From assembly GCF_002261265.1 (NCBI RefSeq), contig NZ_NEVK01000008.1:434001-498000 (forward strand): a stretch of 64,000 bases of DNA, given 5' to 3'. Position numbers and translations under genes: made by a program. Source of the DNA: Bordetella genomosp. 7. GTDB lineage: Bacteria; Pseudomonadota; Gammaproteobacteria; Burkholderiales; Burkholderiaceae_B. The first letter of the stretch is position 1. Every line of letters starts with the position of its first letter. Shown one piece after another: positions 17,384 through 25,551 of this stretch. The notes under the pieces were generated by a model. It did no database searches. It saw nothing but the letters and a program-made list of their open reading frames with translations, and was not told the DNA's origin.

Positions 17384-18229
17384 ATGCCCGCGCCTGCCCT
17401 TGCTGTGCCCGTGAATCGCCGCGCCTTGCGCCATGCCATGGCAGCCCTGGCGGCCACGCTGGCCGTGGCCGCCTTGCCGCTGCAGGCGGCCGAACTGGTC
17501 GAACTGGACGTCCCGTTTGTGCCCACACCCGAAAAAGCGGTTGCCAGGATGCTGGAAATGGCCGCGGTCGGCCCCCAGGATACGGTGTTCGACCTGGGCT
17601 CGGGCGATGGCCGCATTGCGATCGCGGCCGTGCGCGATTTCCGGGCAAGCAGCGCCACCGGCGTGGACATCGACCCGCAGCGCGTCGCCGAGGCCCGCGC
17701 CAACGCAAAACAGGCCGGCGTGCAGGATCGGGTGCGGTTCATGGAACAAGACCTTTTCGAAACCGATTTCTCGAAGGCGACGGTGGTGACCATGTATTTG
17801 CTGCCCGACGTCAACATCAAGCTGCGCCCCCGGATTCTCGACGAACTGGCGCCGGGCACGCGCATCGTGTCGCATGCATTCACCATGGGCGACTGGGACA
17901 GCGACCAATACCAATCGGTAGAGGGGCGCTCGCTGTATATGTGGATTGTGCCGGCGCGGGTGGCCGGCACATGGCGCGTTGCCCATCCGCAGGGCGACAT
18001 CACATTGCAGGTGGCGCAGCTTTACCAGAAGCTCACCGTGACCGCGCGGCGTCACGACGCCATGCTGGGGGTGCAGCAGGCGCGCCTGCAAGGCGACCGC
18101 CTTGAACTGCTGCTTGACGATGGCGGCCAGCCCCTGCGGTTAGTGGGCCGGGTGCGCGGCGACACGATTGACGCCGTGGCTGCCGACGGCGCAGAGCAAG
18201 GCTGGCAGGCCACCAGGCAGGCATCATGA
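17384..18229 (+). CDS. Class I SAM-dependent methyltransferase with signal peptide
   Basis: 281 residues. An N-terminal basic region and hydrophobic stretch (NRRALRHAMAALAATLAVAALPLQAAE) look like a Sec signal peptide cut after about residue 33. A Rossmann methyltransferase domain follows, with motif I VFDLGSGDGRIAIAA at about 65 and TGVDIDP (SAM ribose acid). After about residue 190 a beta-rich domain (WRVAHPQGDITLQVAQL) completes the protein. ATG 17384 follows GGAG by six bases. It overlaps the permease at 18226 by four bases (ATGA). Export of a SAM enzyme would be odd because SAM is cytoplasmic; the hydrophobic stretch could instead be a membrane anchor. Confidence 0.78.
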   Translation: MPAPALAVPVNRRALRHAMAALAATLAVAALPLQAAELVELDVPFVPTPEKAVARMLEMAAVGPQDTVFDLGSGDGRIAIAAVRDFRASSATGVDIDPQRVAEARANAKQAGVQDRVRFMEQDLFETDFSKATVVTMYLLPDVNIKLRPRILDELAPGTRIVSHAFTMGDWDSDQYQSVEGRSLYMWIVPARVAGTWRVAHPQGDITLQVAQLYQKLTVTARRHDAMLGVQQARLQGDRLELLLDDGGQPLRLVGRVRGDTIDAVAADGAEQGWQATRQAS

Positions 18230-19584
18230 GCGCAGCATCCGAAACAACAACGGGCCGGCCGGCCGGGCTGTCGGTACTGGATGCGGTGGCGGTACTGGTG
18301 GGCGTGGTCATCGGCATCGGCATCTTCGGTTTTCCGCCGCTGGTGGCTCAGCATGCCGGCTCGCCCGCCATGTACATTCTGCTGTGGCTGGCCGGCGGCG
18401 TCGTCATGCTGTTGGGTGCGCTGTGCTATGCCGAGCTGGGATCCACGTATCCGGACTCAGGCGGCGAATACCGCTACCTCAGCCTGGCATGGGGCCCCCG
18501 CACGGGCCTCATGTTCGCCTGGGCGCGATGCACGGTCATCCAGACCGGCGCCATCGCCGCGGTGGCGTTCATCTATGGCGACTATGCGCAGCAATTGCTG
18601 GATCTGGGCAGCCATGGGCCGGCGCTGCACGCGGCGCTGGCGGTGGCCGCGCTGACGATCCTGAACATGGCCGGCACGCAACCGTCCAAGCGCCTGCAGA
18701 TCGTGTTCACGGCACTGACGGTAGTGGCGCTGGTGACGGTGGTGGTGGCGGGCATGGTGGCGGGCGACGCCCCGGCGCGCGCGCTGGCCGCCGAAGACCT
18801 GCCGATGCAGGGCAATCTGCCGGCCATGCTGGGCCTGGGCATGGTGTATGTGCTGCTGACGTATGGCGGATGGAATGAATCGGCCTACCTGTCAGGAGAG
18901 CTGCGGGACCCGGCGCGCAATGTGAGCCGCGTGCTGCTGATCGGCACGGCGGTGGTCACGGGCGTGTACTTGCTGGCCAATGTGGCCTTGCTGGAAATGT
19001 TCGGCCTGCACGGACTGCGGCAGGCGAATGCGGTAGGCGCGGATGTGATGCGCATCGCCGCCGGCCCGTACGCGGCAGTGTTGCTGAGCCTGCTGGTGTG
19101 CTGCACGGCGCTGAGCACCATCAACGGCACTATCCTGACCGGTGCGCGGGTGTATGTGGCGCTGGGGGCGGATGTGCCGGCGTTGCGCAGGCTGGGCGCC
19201 TGGTCGCCGCGCGGGCAGGCGCCTACCGCGGCGCTGCTGGTGCAAGGCGCCATTACGCTGGCGCTGGTGGGTTTTGGCGCATTGACCGATCACGGCGTAC
19301 AGGCGATGGTGGCCTATACCGCGCCGGTGTTCTGGTTCTTTATGCTGCTGGTGGCGGCGTCGGTATGGCGGCTGCGGCGGCTGTATCCCCAACGGGCCCG
19401 GCCTTTCAGTGTGCCGCTTTATCCGTTGACGCCGCTGGTGTTCGCATTGAGTTGCGCGGGGCTGGTCTGGTCGAGCGCGCGGTACGCGGGGGTAGGCGCG
19501 CTGCTGGGCATCCTGGTGCTGGCCGCCGGGTTGCCGCTGTTGCGGGTGGCCCGGGGGGTGCCTGCGGGGGTGTTGCGGGATTAG
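18226..19584 (+). CDS. APC superfamily amino-acid permease
   Basis: 452 residues with about twelve helices and the APC opening VAVLVGVVIGIGIFGFPPLVAQHAGS in helix 1, whose broken glycine motif binds the amino-acid backbone. Helix 6 region reads VYVLLTYGGWNESAYLSGELRDP, as in the LAT/basic permease branch. It takes up or exchanges amino acids at the inner membrane. Its ATG overlaps the methyltransferase stop, so the two are translationally coupled; no functional link is evident. The gene converges on the lipid operon, ending 27 bases before it. Confidence 0.88.
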   Translation: MSAASETTTGRPAGLSVLDAVAVLVGVVIGIGIFGFPPLVAQHAGSPAMYILLWLAGGVVMLLGALCYAELGSTYPDSGGEYRYLSLAWGPRTGLMFAWARCTVIQTGAIAAVAFIYGDYAQQLLDLGSHGPALHAALAVAALTILNMAGTQPSKRLQIVFTALTVVALVTVVVAGMVAGDAPARALAAEDLPMQGNLPAMLGLGMVYVLLTYGGWNESAYLSGELRDPARNVSRVLLIGTAVVTGVYLLANVALLEMFGLHGLRQANAVGADVMRIAAGPYAAVLLSLLVCCTALSTINGTILTGARVYVALGADVPALRRLGAWSPRGQAPTAALLVQGAITLALVGFGALTDHGVQAMVAYTAPVFWFFMLLVAASVWRLRRLYPQRARPFSVPLYPLTPLVFALSCAGLVWSSARYAGVGALLGILVLAAGLPLLRVARGVPAGVLRD

Positions 19585-19610
19585 GGGCGCGCCTTGCTGC
19601 CGGCCCGATG

Positions 19611-20504
19611 TCAGCAGGCGCGAGCGGAAGGGGCTTGGGCTTCCTGCTTCATCTGCATGAGCAGGCTGTGCAGCATTTCGGTGGAAAGGCCATGCAGCAC
19701 CAGGCGGTATCCGGCTTTCAGGGTGGACATGGGCACCAGGGGGTGCTTGTTGTTGACCAGGATGAGATGCTCGGGCGCCCCGAGGATCTGGGCGGCGTAG
19801 ATGCCTACGGTTTCGTCCAGCTGCAGCGAGTTTGCCGCGCGCCAGAAGTCGTTGTCGGTCAGCATCAGCTGATACATGGGGGTGAACAGCTCGATGGCGC
19901 TTTGCAGGTCCATGAAGTTGCGGCGCCGCCGGGGCATGTCGGCAAGCGCCAGCCCGGGGTCGTGCACCATCGAAAAGTCCACCTGCGCCGGCGCGTGCAT
20001 AGCTGTGCCGGCCTGGCGCATGGCGCCATTGAGGTTGATGACGAAGTTGAACAGGTTCAGGTCGTGCCTGACGAACATCTCGTCTTTAAGGTCGGCGATG
20101 CAGCGCGGTTCCAGCGGCGTGGTCGTGACGGGCACCGGCGCGTTGCGGGCGATGAATGCCAGGATCTGCGAGCCCAGATGAAAATGGCGCAGGATCAGCC
20201 AGTTGGCCTCGGGCGACACGAAGTGCTCCAGCCCCCACGCCAGGATGCGGTGCAGCAACTTTGAATGCGACCACTTGCGCGGCAGAAAGGTCTTTGCCAC
20301 CTGGATCAGGATGATGAACGCGCGCGCAAGCGGCCGCAGGAAGGGCAGCAGGTATTGCCGCGAAGCAGAGCTGGAGTCGGCCAGCCAGGCTTCTTTTACC
20401 GTATCGGGCAAGGGCGTGCTGCGGTCCAGGTACAACGCGAGCCACGGGCTGGGGTCCGACGGGTCGTGTTCGCGCGTCAGGAAATCGGGCGTGCGGGCAT
20501 TCAT
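19611..20504 (-). CDS. Conserved hypothetical protein, last gene of lipid operon
   Basis: 297 residues, no family recognised with confidence. The N-terminal third includes a hydrophobic stretch (about 52-75: LLPFLRPLARAFIILIQVAK) that could sit at the membrane. His-rich segments follow, such as LILRHFHLGSQ and FVRHDLNLFNFVINLN, and the C-terminal half is helical with a final EMLHSLLMQMKQEA. There is no signal peptide. ATG 20504 overlaps the stop of the ketosynthase fusion by four bases (ATGA), so it is tightly coupled to that gene and probably acts on the same product. A frame open to 21119 is the shadow of the ketosynthase gene. Confidence 0.75.
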   Translation of the reverse strand: MNARTPDFLTREHDPSDPSPWLALYLDRSTPLPDTVKEAWLADSSSASRQYLLPFLRPLARAFIILIQVAKTFLPRKWSHSKLLHRILAWGLEHFVSPEANWLILRHFHLGSQILAFIARNAPVPVTTTPLEPRCIADLKDEMFVRHDLNLFNFVINLNGAMRQAGTAMHAPAQVDFSMVHDPGLALADMPRRRRNFMDLQSAIELFTPMYQLMLTDNDFWRAANSLQLDETVGIYAAQILGAPEHLILVNNKHPLVPMSTLKAGYRLVLHGLSTEMLHSLLMQMKQEAQAPSARAC

Positions 20505-22462
20505 GCGGACTGTGACTCCATCACGTGGTGGAACTGCATCAAGTAAAGCGCGGCGGTGCGTCGCGCCGTGTCGGCAATGCGGCGTTCGATCTGCCCGCGC
20601 TCGTCTGCATCCAGCGCGATCTCGACAGCCATCAGCCAGCGGGCCAGGTGGTTTTCGTCGTTGTGGCCATGGTATTCCAGGAAACGGAAGCAGTCGGGCG
20701 GCAGGTCCAGGCTGGCCTTCAGCAGCGGCAGCAAGGCCGGCACGATGCGTTGGCCGGTGCCCTCGATGATGTAGATGGCGCCCAGCAGGCCTACCGGGTC
20801 CTGCGTGGCGGCCAGCGCATGCAGGTACGCATTGAGCGCCTCGCCGCCCGGGTTGCGGCGCAAGGCGTCGATATCGGCCTGGTCGCCCCCGGCATTGCGA
20901 TAGTCCTGGTACAGAATCTTGAAATCGTTCTGCTCTTCGCCGGCGTGCACGCCTATCAGGTCGGCCAGCGGCCGATAGGCTGCACCCAGCGAGGCCGCGC
21001 CTTCGCGCATCCACTTGCTTCCCTCGCGCACCTGCGGAACCCACTGCGCCGTCCAGTTCAGATAGTCGGCCGTGGTAAAGCGGCGCTCGCGCAGGCGCCT
21101 GATGACCGGCGTGCGCCACACGCGCGAGCGGTAGTCATGCCAGATCGACGCCAGTTCGGTCAATAGCGGGCCCAGGCCCCGGGGGGCGCTGGCCGGATCG
21201 TGCGGCGGCGCAATCGACTCGGCATCGTCGCCGGCGAAGGGGGCGTGCGCAGCGGCATGCGCAGCGGCGTGCGCAGCGGCGGGCTGCGACGACGATGCCG
21301 CCGCTGGCGCCACGCGGGCAGGGCCGTCGGCGGCCTCGGCCTCGAAGAGCATATAAGCCGTCATGAAGCGGCCGGACTCGGGGATATAGCAGAACACCTG
21401 CTGGCCCGGCTCCAACACGTGCGTTTCCAGGAACTCGGCCAGCATGATCAATATGGACGCCGCGCCGGTGTTGCCGCGCCAGGCCAGGTTGCTGAACCAG
21501 CGTTCGCGCGGGATGGACAGGCCGGCCTTGTCCATCAGGCCCTCGACAACGGGGATGAACTTCTCGGACGAGTAGTGGCACAGGAAGTGGTCGATGCGTG
21601 CGGGGTCGATCCAGCCGTCGCGCACCAGCGCCGCGTATTCATGGATACCGATATCGAACAGGTGGGGCAGCAAACGGATGTTCTGGCGCAGCGCCAGCGC
21701 ACCGGCTGCCTCGGCTTCGGACCATGATGCGTAGTCCAGGTGGCCCCGGCCGCCTTCGGCAGGCTGGCCCAGTTGCATGCACACCGGATAGTCGCCGGAA
21801 AACGAGCGCTGGTGCACCCACTTCAACCGCAGGCGCACGCCGTTTGCCGGGCCGGGCAATGCGGCCCCGCCGCTGCCAAGCAGCACTGCCCCTGCGCCGT
21901 CCGACAGCATCCAGCGCAGGAAGTGCGCGTCGAAGTCGGCATCGTAGTCACGCGCCGCGAAGCGCGACCGCTTGAACAGCCGCGACGGCATCTCGCTGGC
22001 GACCGCCAGGGCCTGGCGGTGCGCGCCGAGTTCGATGCCTTGCGCCGCGGCCTGGATGGCCGACACGCCAGCGGCGCAGATGCCGTGCACCGAGAGCACT
22101 TCCATGGGCGGCGCCGACAGTTCGCCCTGGATCATGTTGGCAAAGCCCGGCATCAGCACATCGCCGCCCGACGAACCGCTGGCCAGCAGCGAGACCCCCG
22201 TCAGATCGCGCGACTGCCTGCGCAGGCAGTCGCTGATTGCCTGGGCCGCCTGCCCGGCGTTGGTGCAGCGGGTATTGCCATCCGCATCGATGGCGTAATA
22301 GCGCTGCCTGATGCCGTTCTCGGCCAGGATGCGCTGCTTGATCCGCCCCGACATGCGGTTAAGGGGCGCGATGTACCGGTCCATGTCCTGGTTGGAGACG
22401 GGCTCGCCGGGCATGAAATAGCCGGCGCTTTCAAGATAGACGCGATCAAAGGCAACAGGCAT
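20501..22462 (-). CDS. StlD/DarB-like beta-ketosynthase III fused to heme-oxygenase-like oxidase domain
   Basis: 653 residues in two domains. Residues 1-375 are a ketoacyl synthase III of the StlD/DarB type. The catalytic triad is visible as Cys129 (SVHGICAAGVSAI), His296 (FLCHYSSEKF) and Asn331 (WRGNTGAAS). The His motif lacks the usual Q-A-N of FabH, as expected for this branch. After an Ala/His linker (about 385-425) residues 430-645 form an all-helical domain like TenA/PqqC/heme oxygenase, with candidate metal ligands Glu480, His506, Glu509/510, Glu568, His598, Asp602/Glu603 and His605. That pattern suggests a diiron oxidase. Known DarB enzymes condense two acyl chains. It follows the desaturase by 15 bases and overlaps the next gene. 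The product is unknown. Confidence 0.8.
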   Translation of the reverse strand: MPVAFDRVYLESAGYFMPGEPVSNQDMDRYIAPLNRMSGRIKQRILAENGIRQRYYAIDADGNTRCTNAGQAAQAISDCLRRQSRDLTGVSLLASGSSGGDVLMPGFANMIQGELSAPPMEVLSVHGICAAGVSAIQAAAQGIELGAHRQALAVASEMPSRLFKRSRFAARDYDADFDAHFLRWMLSDGAGAVLLGSGGAALPGPANGVRLRLKWVHQRSFSGDYPVCMQLGQPAEGGRGHLDYASWSEAEAAGALALRQNIRLLPHLFDIGIHEYAALVRDGWIDPARIDHFLCHYSSEKFIPVVEGLMDKAGLSIPRERWFSNLAWRGNTGAASILIMLAEFLETHVLEPGQQVFCYIPESGRFMTAYMLFEAEAADGPARVAPAAASSSQPAAAHAAAHAAAHAPFAGDDAESIAPPHDPASAPRGLGPLLTELASIWHDYRSRVWRTPVIRRLRERRFTTADYLNWTAQWVPQVREGSKWMREGAASLGAAYRPLADLIGVHAGEEQNDFKILYQDYRNAGGDQADIDALRRNPGGEALNAYLHALAATQDPVGLLGAIYIIEGTGQRIVPALLPLLKASLDLPPDCFRFLEYHGHNDENHLARWLMAVEIALDADERGQIERRIADTARRTAALYLMQFHHVMESQSA

Positions 22463-22477
22463 GGATACAGGAAACTC

Positions 22478-23395
22478 CTAGTCGTGAATGGCAGGGGCGG
22501 CGCGCATCAGCGACCGGCTGCGGCAGCGCGGCCACACCAGCCCGATGACGAAGACGCGCGCCATATATGGCACCAGCCCCCGTTCGATCAGGCGCGGATC
22601 GACACGATGACGGTAGCGCTGCGCATGCAGGCGCGGCAGTTCCGACCAATGTGCGCGCGAGTGCTCGTGATGCGCCGTATGCAGGCCGATGTTGAACAGC
22701 AATGGGTTGACGAGGCCTTCGAAATTGCGGGCGTAGGTGAGGCGCGCATGACGGCCGGGGCCGCCGTCGGCGTGGGCGTGCTGCAGATAGTTGGTGGCAA
22801 GCAGCCAATGCAGGCCATGCAGTTGCGGCACGATCACGAACACCAGGGCCTTGGCCGGGTTCAGCGCCAGCAGCCCGCCCCACAGCCCCAGCCAGGCCGC
22901 GTACTGCCACATGCAATAGCGCCAGGCGCCGCGCCTGCTGCGGCGCAGCCTGCCCAGCCACGTGCAGAACTGCGGGTACAGCGTCCATGCCGCCTGGAAG
23001 GGGTGCAGCAGGTAGCCGGCCAGATGGTTGGTGTCGCCTCCGAAGCGGTAGGTGCGCGCCCAATCGCGCGCGCCATGCTTGTAGCGATGGTGGTTGCCCG
23101 CATGCGCCGGGAAGAACACAAAAGTGGGATGACCCTGCAGCACGGTCAGCGCAAAGTCGGTGACGCGGTTGGCGGCGCGGCGGCGCCACATGCGCAGGTG
23201 AGTATGGTTGTGGTGCACCACGCCGATGCCCAGCGTCAGGAACAGCATCAGCCCATACAACGGCCAGTGCAGCCCATGCACCCATTGCCACGCAGCCAGC
23301 GCGGGCAACATCGCCATGTACGCCAGACTTTGTATGTCGCGCCAGTTGCGCAGCGCTGCCGGTCGACGGCGCGCGCGGCTAGCTGCGGCCGCCAA
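22478..23395 (-). CDS. Membrane fatty-acid desaturase
   Basis: About 305 residues with several membrane helices and three histidine boxes of the membrane desaturase family: HHNHTH near residue 50, HAGNHHRYKH near residue 90, and HTAHHEHSRAHW near residue 240. These bind a diiron centre that introduces a double bond or hydroxyl into an acyl chain. The start is uncertain: TTG 23395 has GAGG about six bases upstream and overlaps the stop of the preceding gene (23379), while the first ATG is at 23317. Open sequence up to 23656 belongs to the preceding gene in another frame. Second gene of the four-gene lipid operon. Confidence 0.8.
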   Translation of the reverse strand: MAAAASRARRRPAALRNWRDIQSLAYMAMLPALAAWQWVHGLHWPLYGLMLFLTLGIGVVHHNHTHLRMWRRRAANRVTDFALTVLQGHPTFVFFPAHAGNHHRYKHGARDWARTYRFGGDTNHLAGYLLHPFQAAWTLYPQFCTWLGRLRRSRRGAWRYCMWQYAAWLGLWGGLLALNPAKALVFVIVPQLHGLHWLLATNYLQHAHADGGPGRHARLTYARNFEGLVNPLLFNIGLHTAHHEHSRAHWSELPRLHAQRYRHRVDPRLIERGLVPYMARVFVIGLVWPRCRSRSLMRAAPAIHD

Positions 23396-24155
23396 GCGCG
23401 CCTCGCTGTCTGGCTGCCGCCAACTGGGCCTGGGCCGCGTCGGCCCGCAGGCGCGTGCCGAACAGCCGGTCCATGAATGTGAACTGGAAGCCGTAATTGC
23501 CGTGATAGCACGCATGATGCAGGTGATGGCGCCGACTGGCCGCGAACCAGTGCGCGTACGACACCCGGGGAAAGAAGTCGTAGTTGGCGTGCCCCACGCA
23601 ATTGAAGAACAGGCTGAACAGCGGCACCGACAGAAGCGACCAGAAGCTGAAGTCATGCAGCAGCATCGGCAGCAGGATGACGTTGCCCAGCATCAGCGCT
23701 TCGACGGGATGAAAGCTGTAAGTGGAGAACGGCGTGGTCACGACCGAACGGTGGTGCGGCAGGTGAAAGCGGCGTAGCAGGCGGGTGTGCAGCAACCGGT
23801 GATTGATCCAGAAGTGCACGTCATTCCATATTGCCAGCGCCAGGATCTCAAGCACGATCTGCCACGCGCCGGCGTGCGGGTCCAGGCGGGCCCAGCCCAG
23901 CTGCAGCAAGCCCCATGGGAAGATCATGCCCAGCCCGAAGATCAGCACCGATATGCCCGACTGCGCCAGTTCGCGCCGCAGCTGGCCCGGCGCCAGCGGG
24001 CGCGTATCCAGCGGGGCGCCTATGCCCAATGCCGGCAATATGCGACGCGTCAGCAGCCACGTCGCGGCGCCGAACAACAGGTAAATGCCGCCGAAGAACA
24101 GCAGCCCCGCCAGCATTACCTGCATTGCCGACAGCGATAGAAATTCTTGCGCCAT
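23379..24155 (-). CDS. Sterol desaturase/fatty-acid hydroxylase superfamily protein
   Basis: 258 residues with four or so membrane helices and the histidine clusters of the fatty-acid hydroxylase superfamily: HFWINHRLLH, HLPHHR and HHLHHACYHGNYGF. These ligate two irons that hydroxylate or desaturate lipid chains at the inner membrane. ATG 24155 gives MAQEFLSLSAM and a first helix at about residue 10; the longer frame to 24194 adds 13 residues. This is the first gene of the operon running to 19611; the divergent or upstream promoter must lie in the short gap to 24243, or the operon is read from dapA. Substrate unknown. Confidence 0.82.
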   Translation of the reverse strand: MAQEFLSLSAMQVMLAGLLFFGGIYLLFGAATWLLTRRILPALGIGAPLDTRPLAPGQLRRELAQSGISVLIFGLGMIFPWGLLQLGWARLDPHAGAWQIVLEILALAIWNDVHFWINHRLLHTRLLRRFHLPHHRSVVTTPFSTYSFHPVEALMLGNVILLPMLLHDFSFWSLLSVPLFSLFFNCVGHANYDFFPRVSYAHWFAASRRHHLHHACYHGNYGFQFTFMDRLFGTRLRADAAQAQLAAARQRGALGGRS

Positions 24156-24243
24156 AGGATCCGCCGCCCAAGCCGGCCACCAGAATGGCGGCAATCATAG
24201 CAATACCGCCCCTGTTTATCTCATGCGCGCGGCGCCCCCGCAG

Positions 24244-25236
24244 TCAGTGCGCCGCCACGGCGGGCTGCACCCGGGCCGCCGCAGCGCCTGGCATGGGCAT
24301 GGGCGATGGCAGGCCGCCCGCCGCAGCGTGCGCCGCAGCCCGCGGAAAGTCCCTGTCCAGCGCGGCCACGGCCGCGCCCAGCTGCGCCGCCAAGGCCGCG
24401 CTCGCGCCAGGCATGGGCGCACGCAGGCAATCGTGCAGCAAGTCTTGTTGCGCCAGCCAGGCTTTCAGCGGGCCCGGGTTCGGCTCGGCAAAGACCAGGC
24501 GGATAACCGGCGCCAGGGCATGGAACAGTCGACGCGCCGTGTCCAGTTGCTGCGCCTGCACGGCCCGATGCAGGGCCACGAACAGATCGGGGCGGATATG
24601 CGCAGCCGCGGCGATCATGCCGCTGCCGCCCAGGCACAAGGTGGTCAGCGCCTGCAGGTCTTCGCCCGCCATCACCTGCAGGCCGCCGTGCGCAATCAGC
24701 GCCACGGTCTTGTCCAGCGAGCCGCCACAGTCCTTTACCGCCGCGATGTTGCCATGCGAAGCCAGTTCCAGCAGGGTGTCGGCATGAAGCGACGTGCCCG
24801 TGCGATACGGAATGTCGTAGATCACCAGCGGCGCGCGCGAAGCGTCGGCAAGCGTACGGAAGTAGTCCCGCGCGCCGTGCTGCCCCGGCCGCACATAGTA
24901 GGGCGCCGGCGCCAGTATGCCGGCCAGCGGCCGGGTGGCGAATGCGGCCAGCCGGTGCAGCGCATGGCCCTGGTGGTTGCCCGCCAGGCCCATGACCACC
25001 GGCAGCGCGCCGGCCTCGTCCAGTACGGTGTCCAGCACCGCCAGCTGTTCGGCATCGTCCAGCGCGGCGGCCTCGCCCGTGCTGCCGCACACGACCAGGC
25101 CGTGCACGCCCGCGGCGGCATAGTGCCGCACCAGCCGGCGCAACGCCTGCCCGTCGATCGCCGCATCGCGGGCAAAGGGGGTCACCAGCGGAACCCAGAC
25201 GCCCTGGAACCCGCCGGAAGTTGAACGAATAGACAT
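24244..25236 (-). CDS. dapA: Dihydrodipicolinate synthase (DapA) family protein
   Basis: 330 residues, a TIM-barrel aldolase of the DapA/NAL family. The Schiff-base lysine is in AAVKDCGGS (about residue 172), the catalytic Tyr in IYDIPYRTGT (about 145), and the substrate loop CGSTGEAAAL near 50. DapA condenses pyruvate and aspartate semialdehyde for lysine and diaminopimelate. The C-terminus is about 35 residues longer than usual, with an Ala/Pro-rich tail. ACAGGAG lies ahead of ATG 25236. Because the family includes many non-DapA aldolases and this gene is not with other lysine genes, the specific name is moderate. Confidence 0.75.
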   Translation of the reverse strand: MSIRSTSGGFQGVWVPLVTPFARDAAIDGQALRRLVRHYAAAGVHGLVVCGSTGEAAALDDAEQLAVLDTVLDEAGALPVVMGLAGNHQGHALHRLAAFATRPLAGILAPAPYYVRPGQHGARDYFRTLADASRAPLVIYDIPYRTGTSLHADTLLELASHGNIAAVKDCGGSLDKTVALIAHGGLQVMAGEDLQALTTLCLGGSGMIAAAAHIRPDLFVALHRAVQAQQLDTARRLFHALAPVIRLVFAEPNPGPLKAWLAQQDLLHDCLRAPMPGASAALAAQLGAAVAALDRDFPRAAAHAAAGGLPSPMPMPGAAAARVQPAVAAH

Positions 25237-25551
25237 GACACACTCCTGTCAGACCGCCAGGAAACCGTACAGAAGTGCAGGGAAAGGAGGTGAAACACCG
25301 CGCGCGCCGCCGTTTGCCGCCGTTCCGTCGCCCATCTGACGGAACAGCATGCTCCGGTCAGATGAGCCGCTGTTTTTTGGATTTGAGGCCGAAGCAACGC
25401 TGCGCCGCGCAAAAGCGGACGTAGACAGCGGTGCAATGGGCCAAAGACATGAAGCAGACGCGTACGCGCAAAAAATGCAGGTGATGCGGCAATCTAGCGC
25501 AGCGCGCCGGCGCGTGTCAACGCGCGACCCGCGCCGCGCCGCCCGCGCGGG
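25237..25551. other. dapA upstream region without a gene
   Basis: This 315-base gap should hold the dapA promoter on the minus strand. I see a 32-base imperfect palindrome at 25333-25364 and, on the minus strand, CACCTCCTTT at 25284-25293, the same sequence as the anti-Shine-Dalgarno end of 16S rRNA, about 50 bases before the start codon. No lysine riboswitch structure was recognised. Confidence 0.5.
25333..25364. promoter_or_regulatory. Palindrome upstream of dapA
   Basis: Perfect 8-base arms CATCTGAC and GTCAGATG are separated by 16 bases that themselves centre on GCATGC. The layout fits a dimeric repressor site ahead of dapA, but no regulator gene is next to it, so this is only a candidate. 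Confidence 0.4.

Noticed and set aside
19611-21119. A longer start for the unknown gene of the lipid operon
   Set aside because: The extra 205 codons overlap the ketosynthase fusion in another frame and have shadow-like composition; ATG 20504 overlapping the stop is the normal coupled start.
25237-25551. A lysine riboswitch ahead of dapA
   Set aside because: The region lacks the long five-helix L-box layout, and I could not find its conserved junction sequences. Only the anti-SD pairing and a palindrome are visible.
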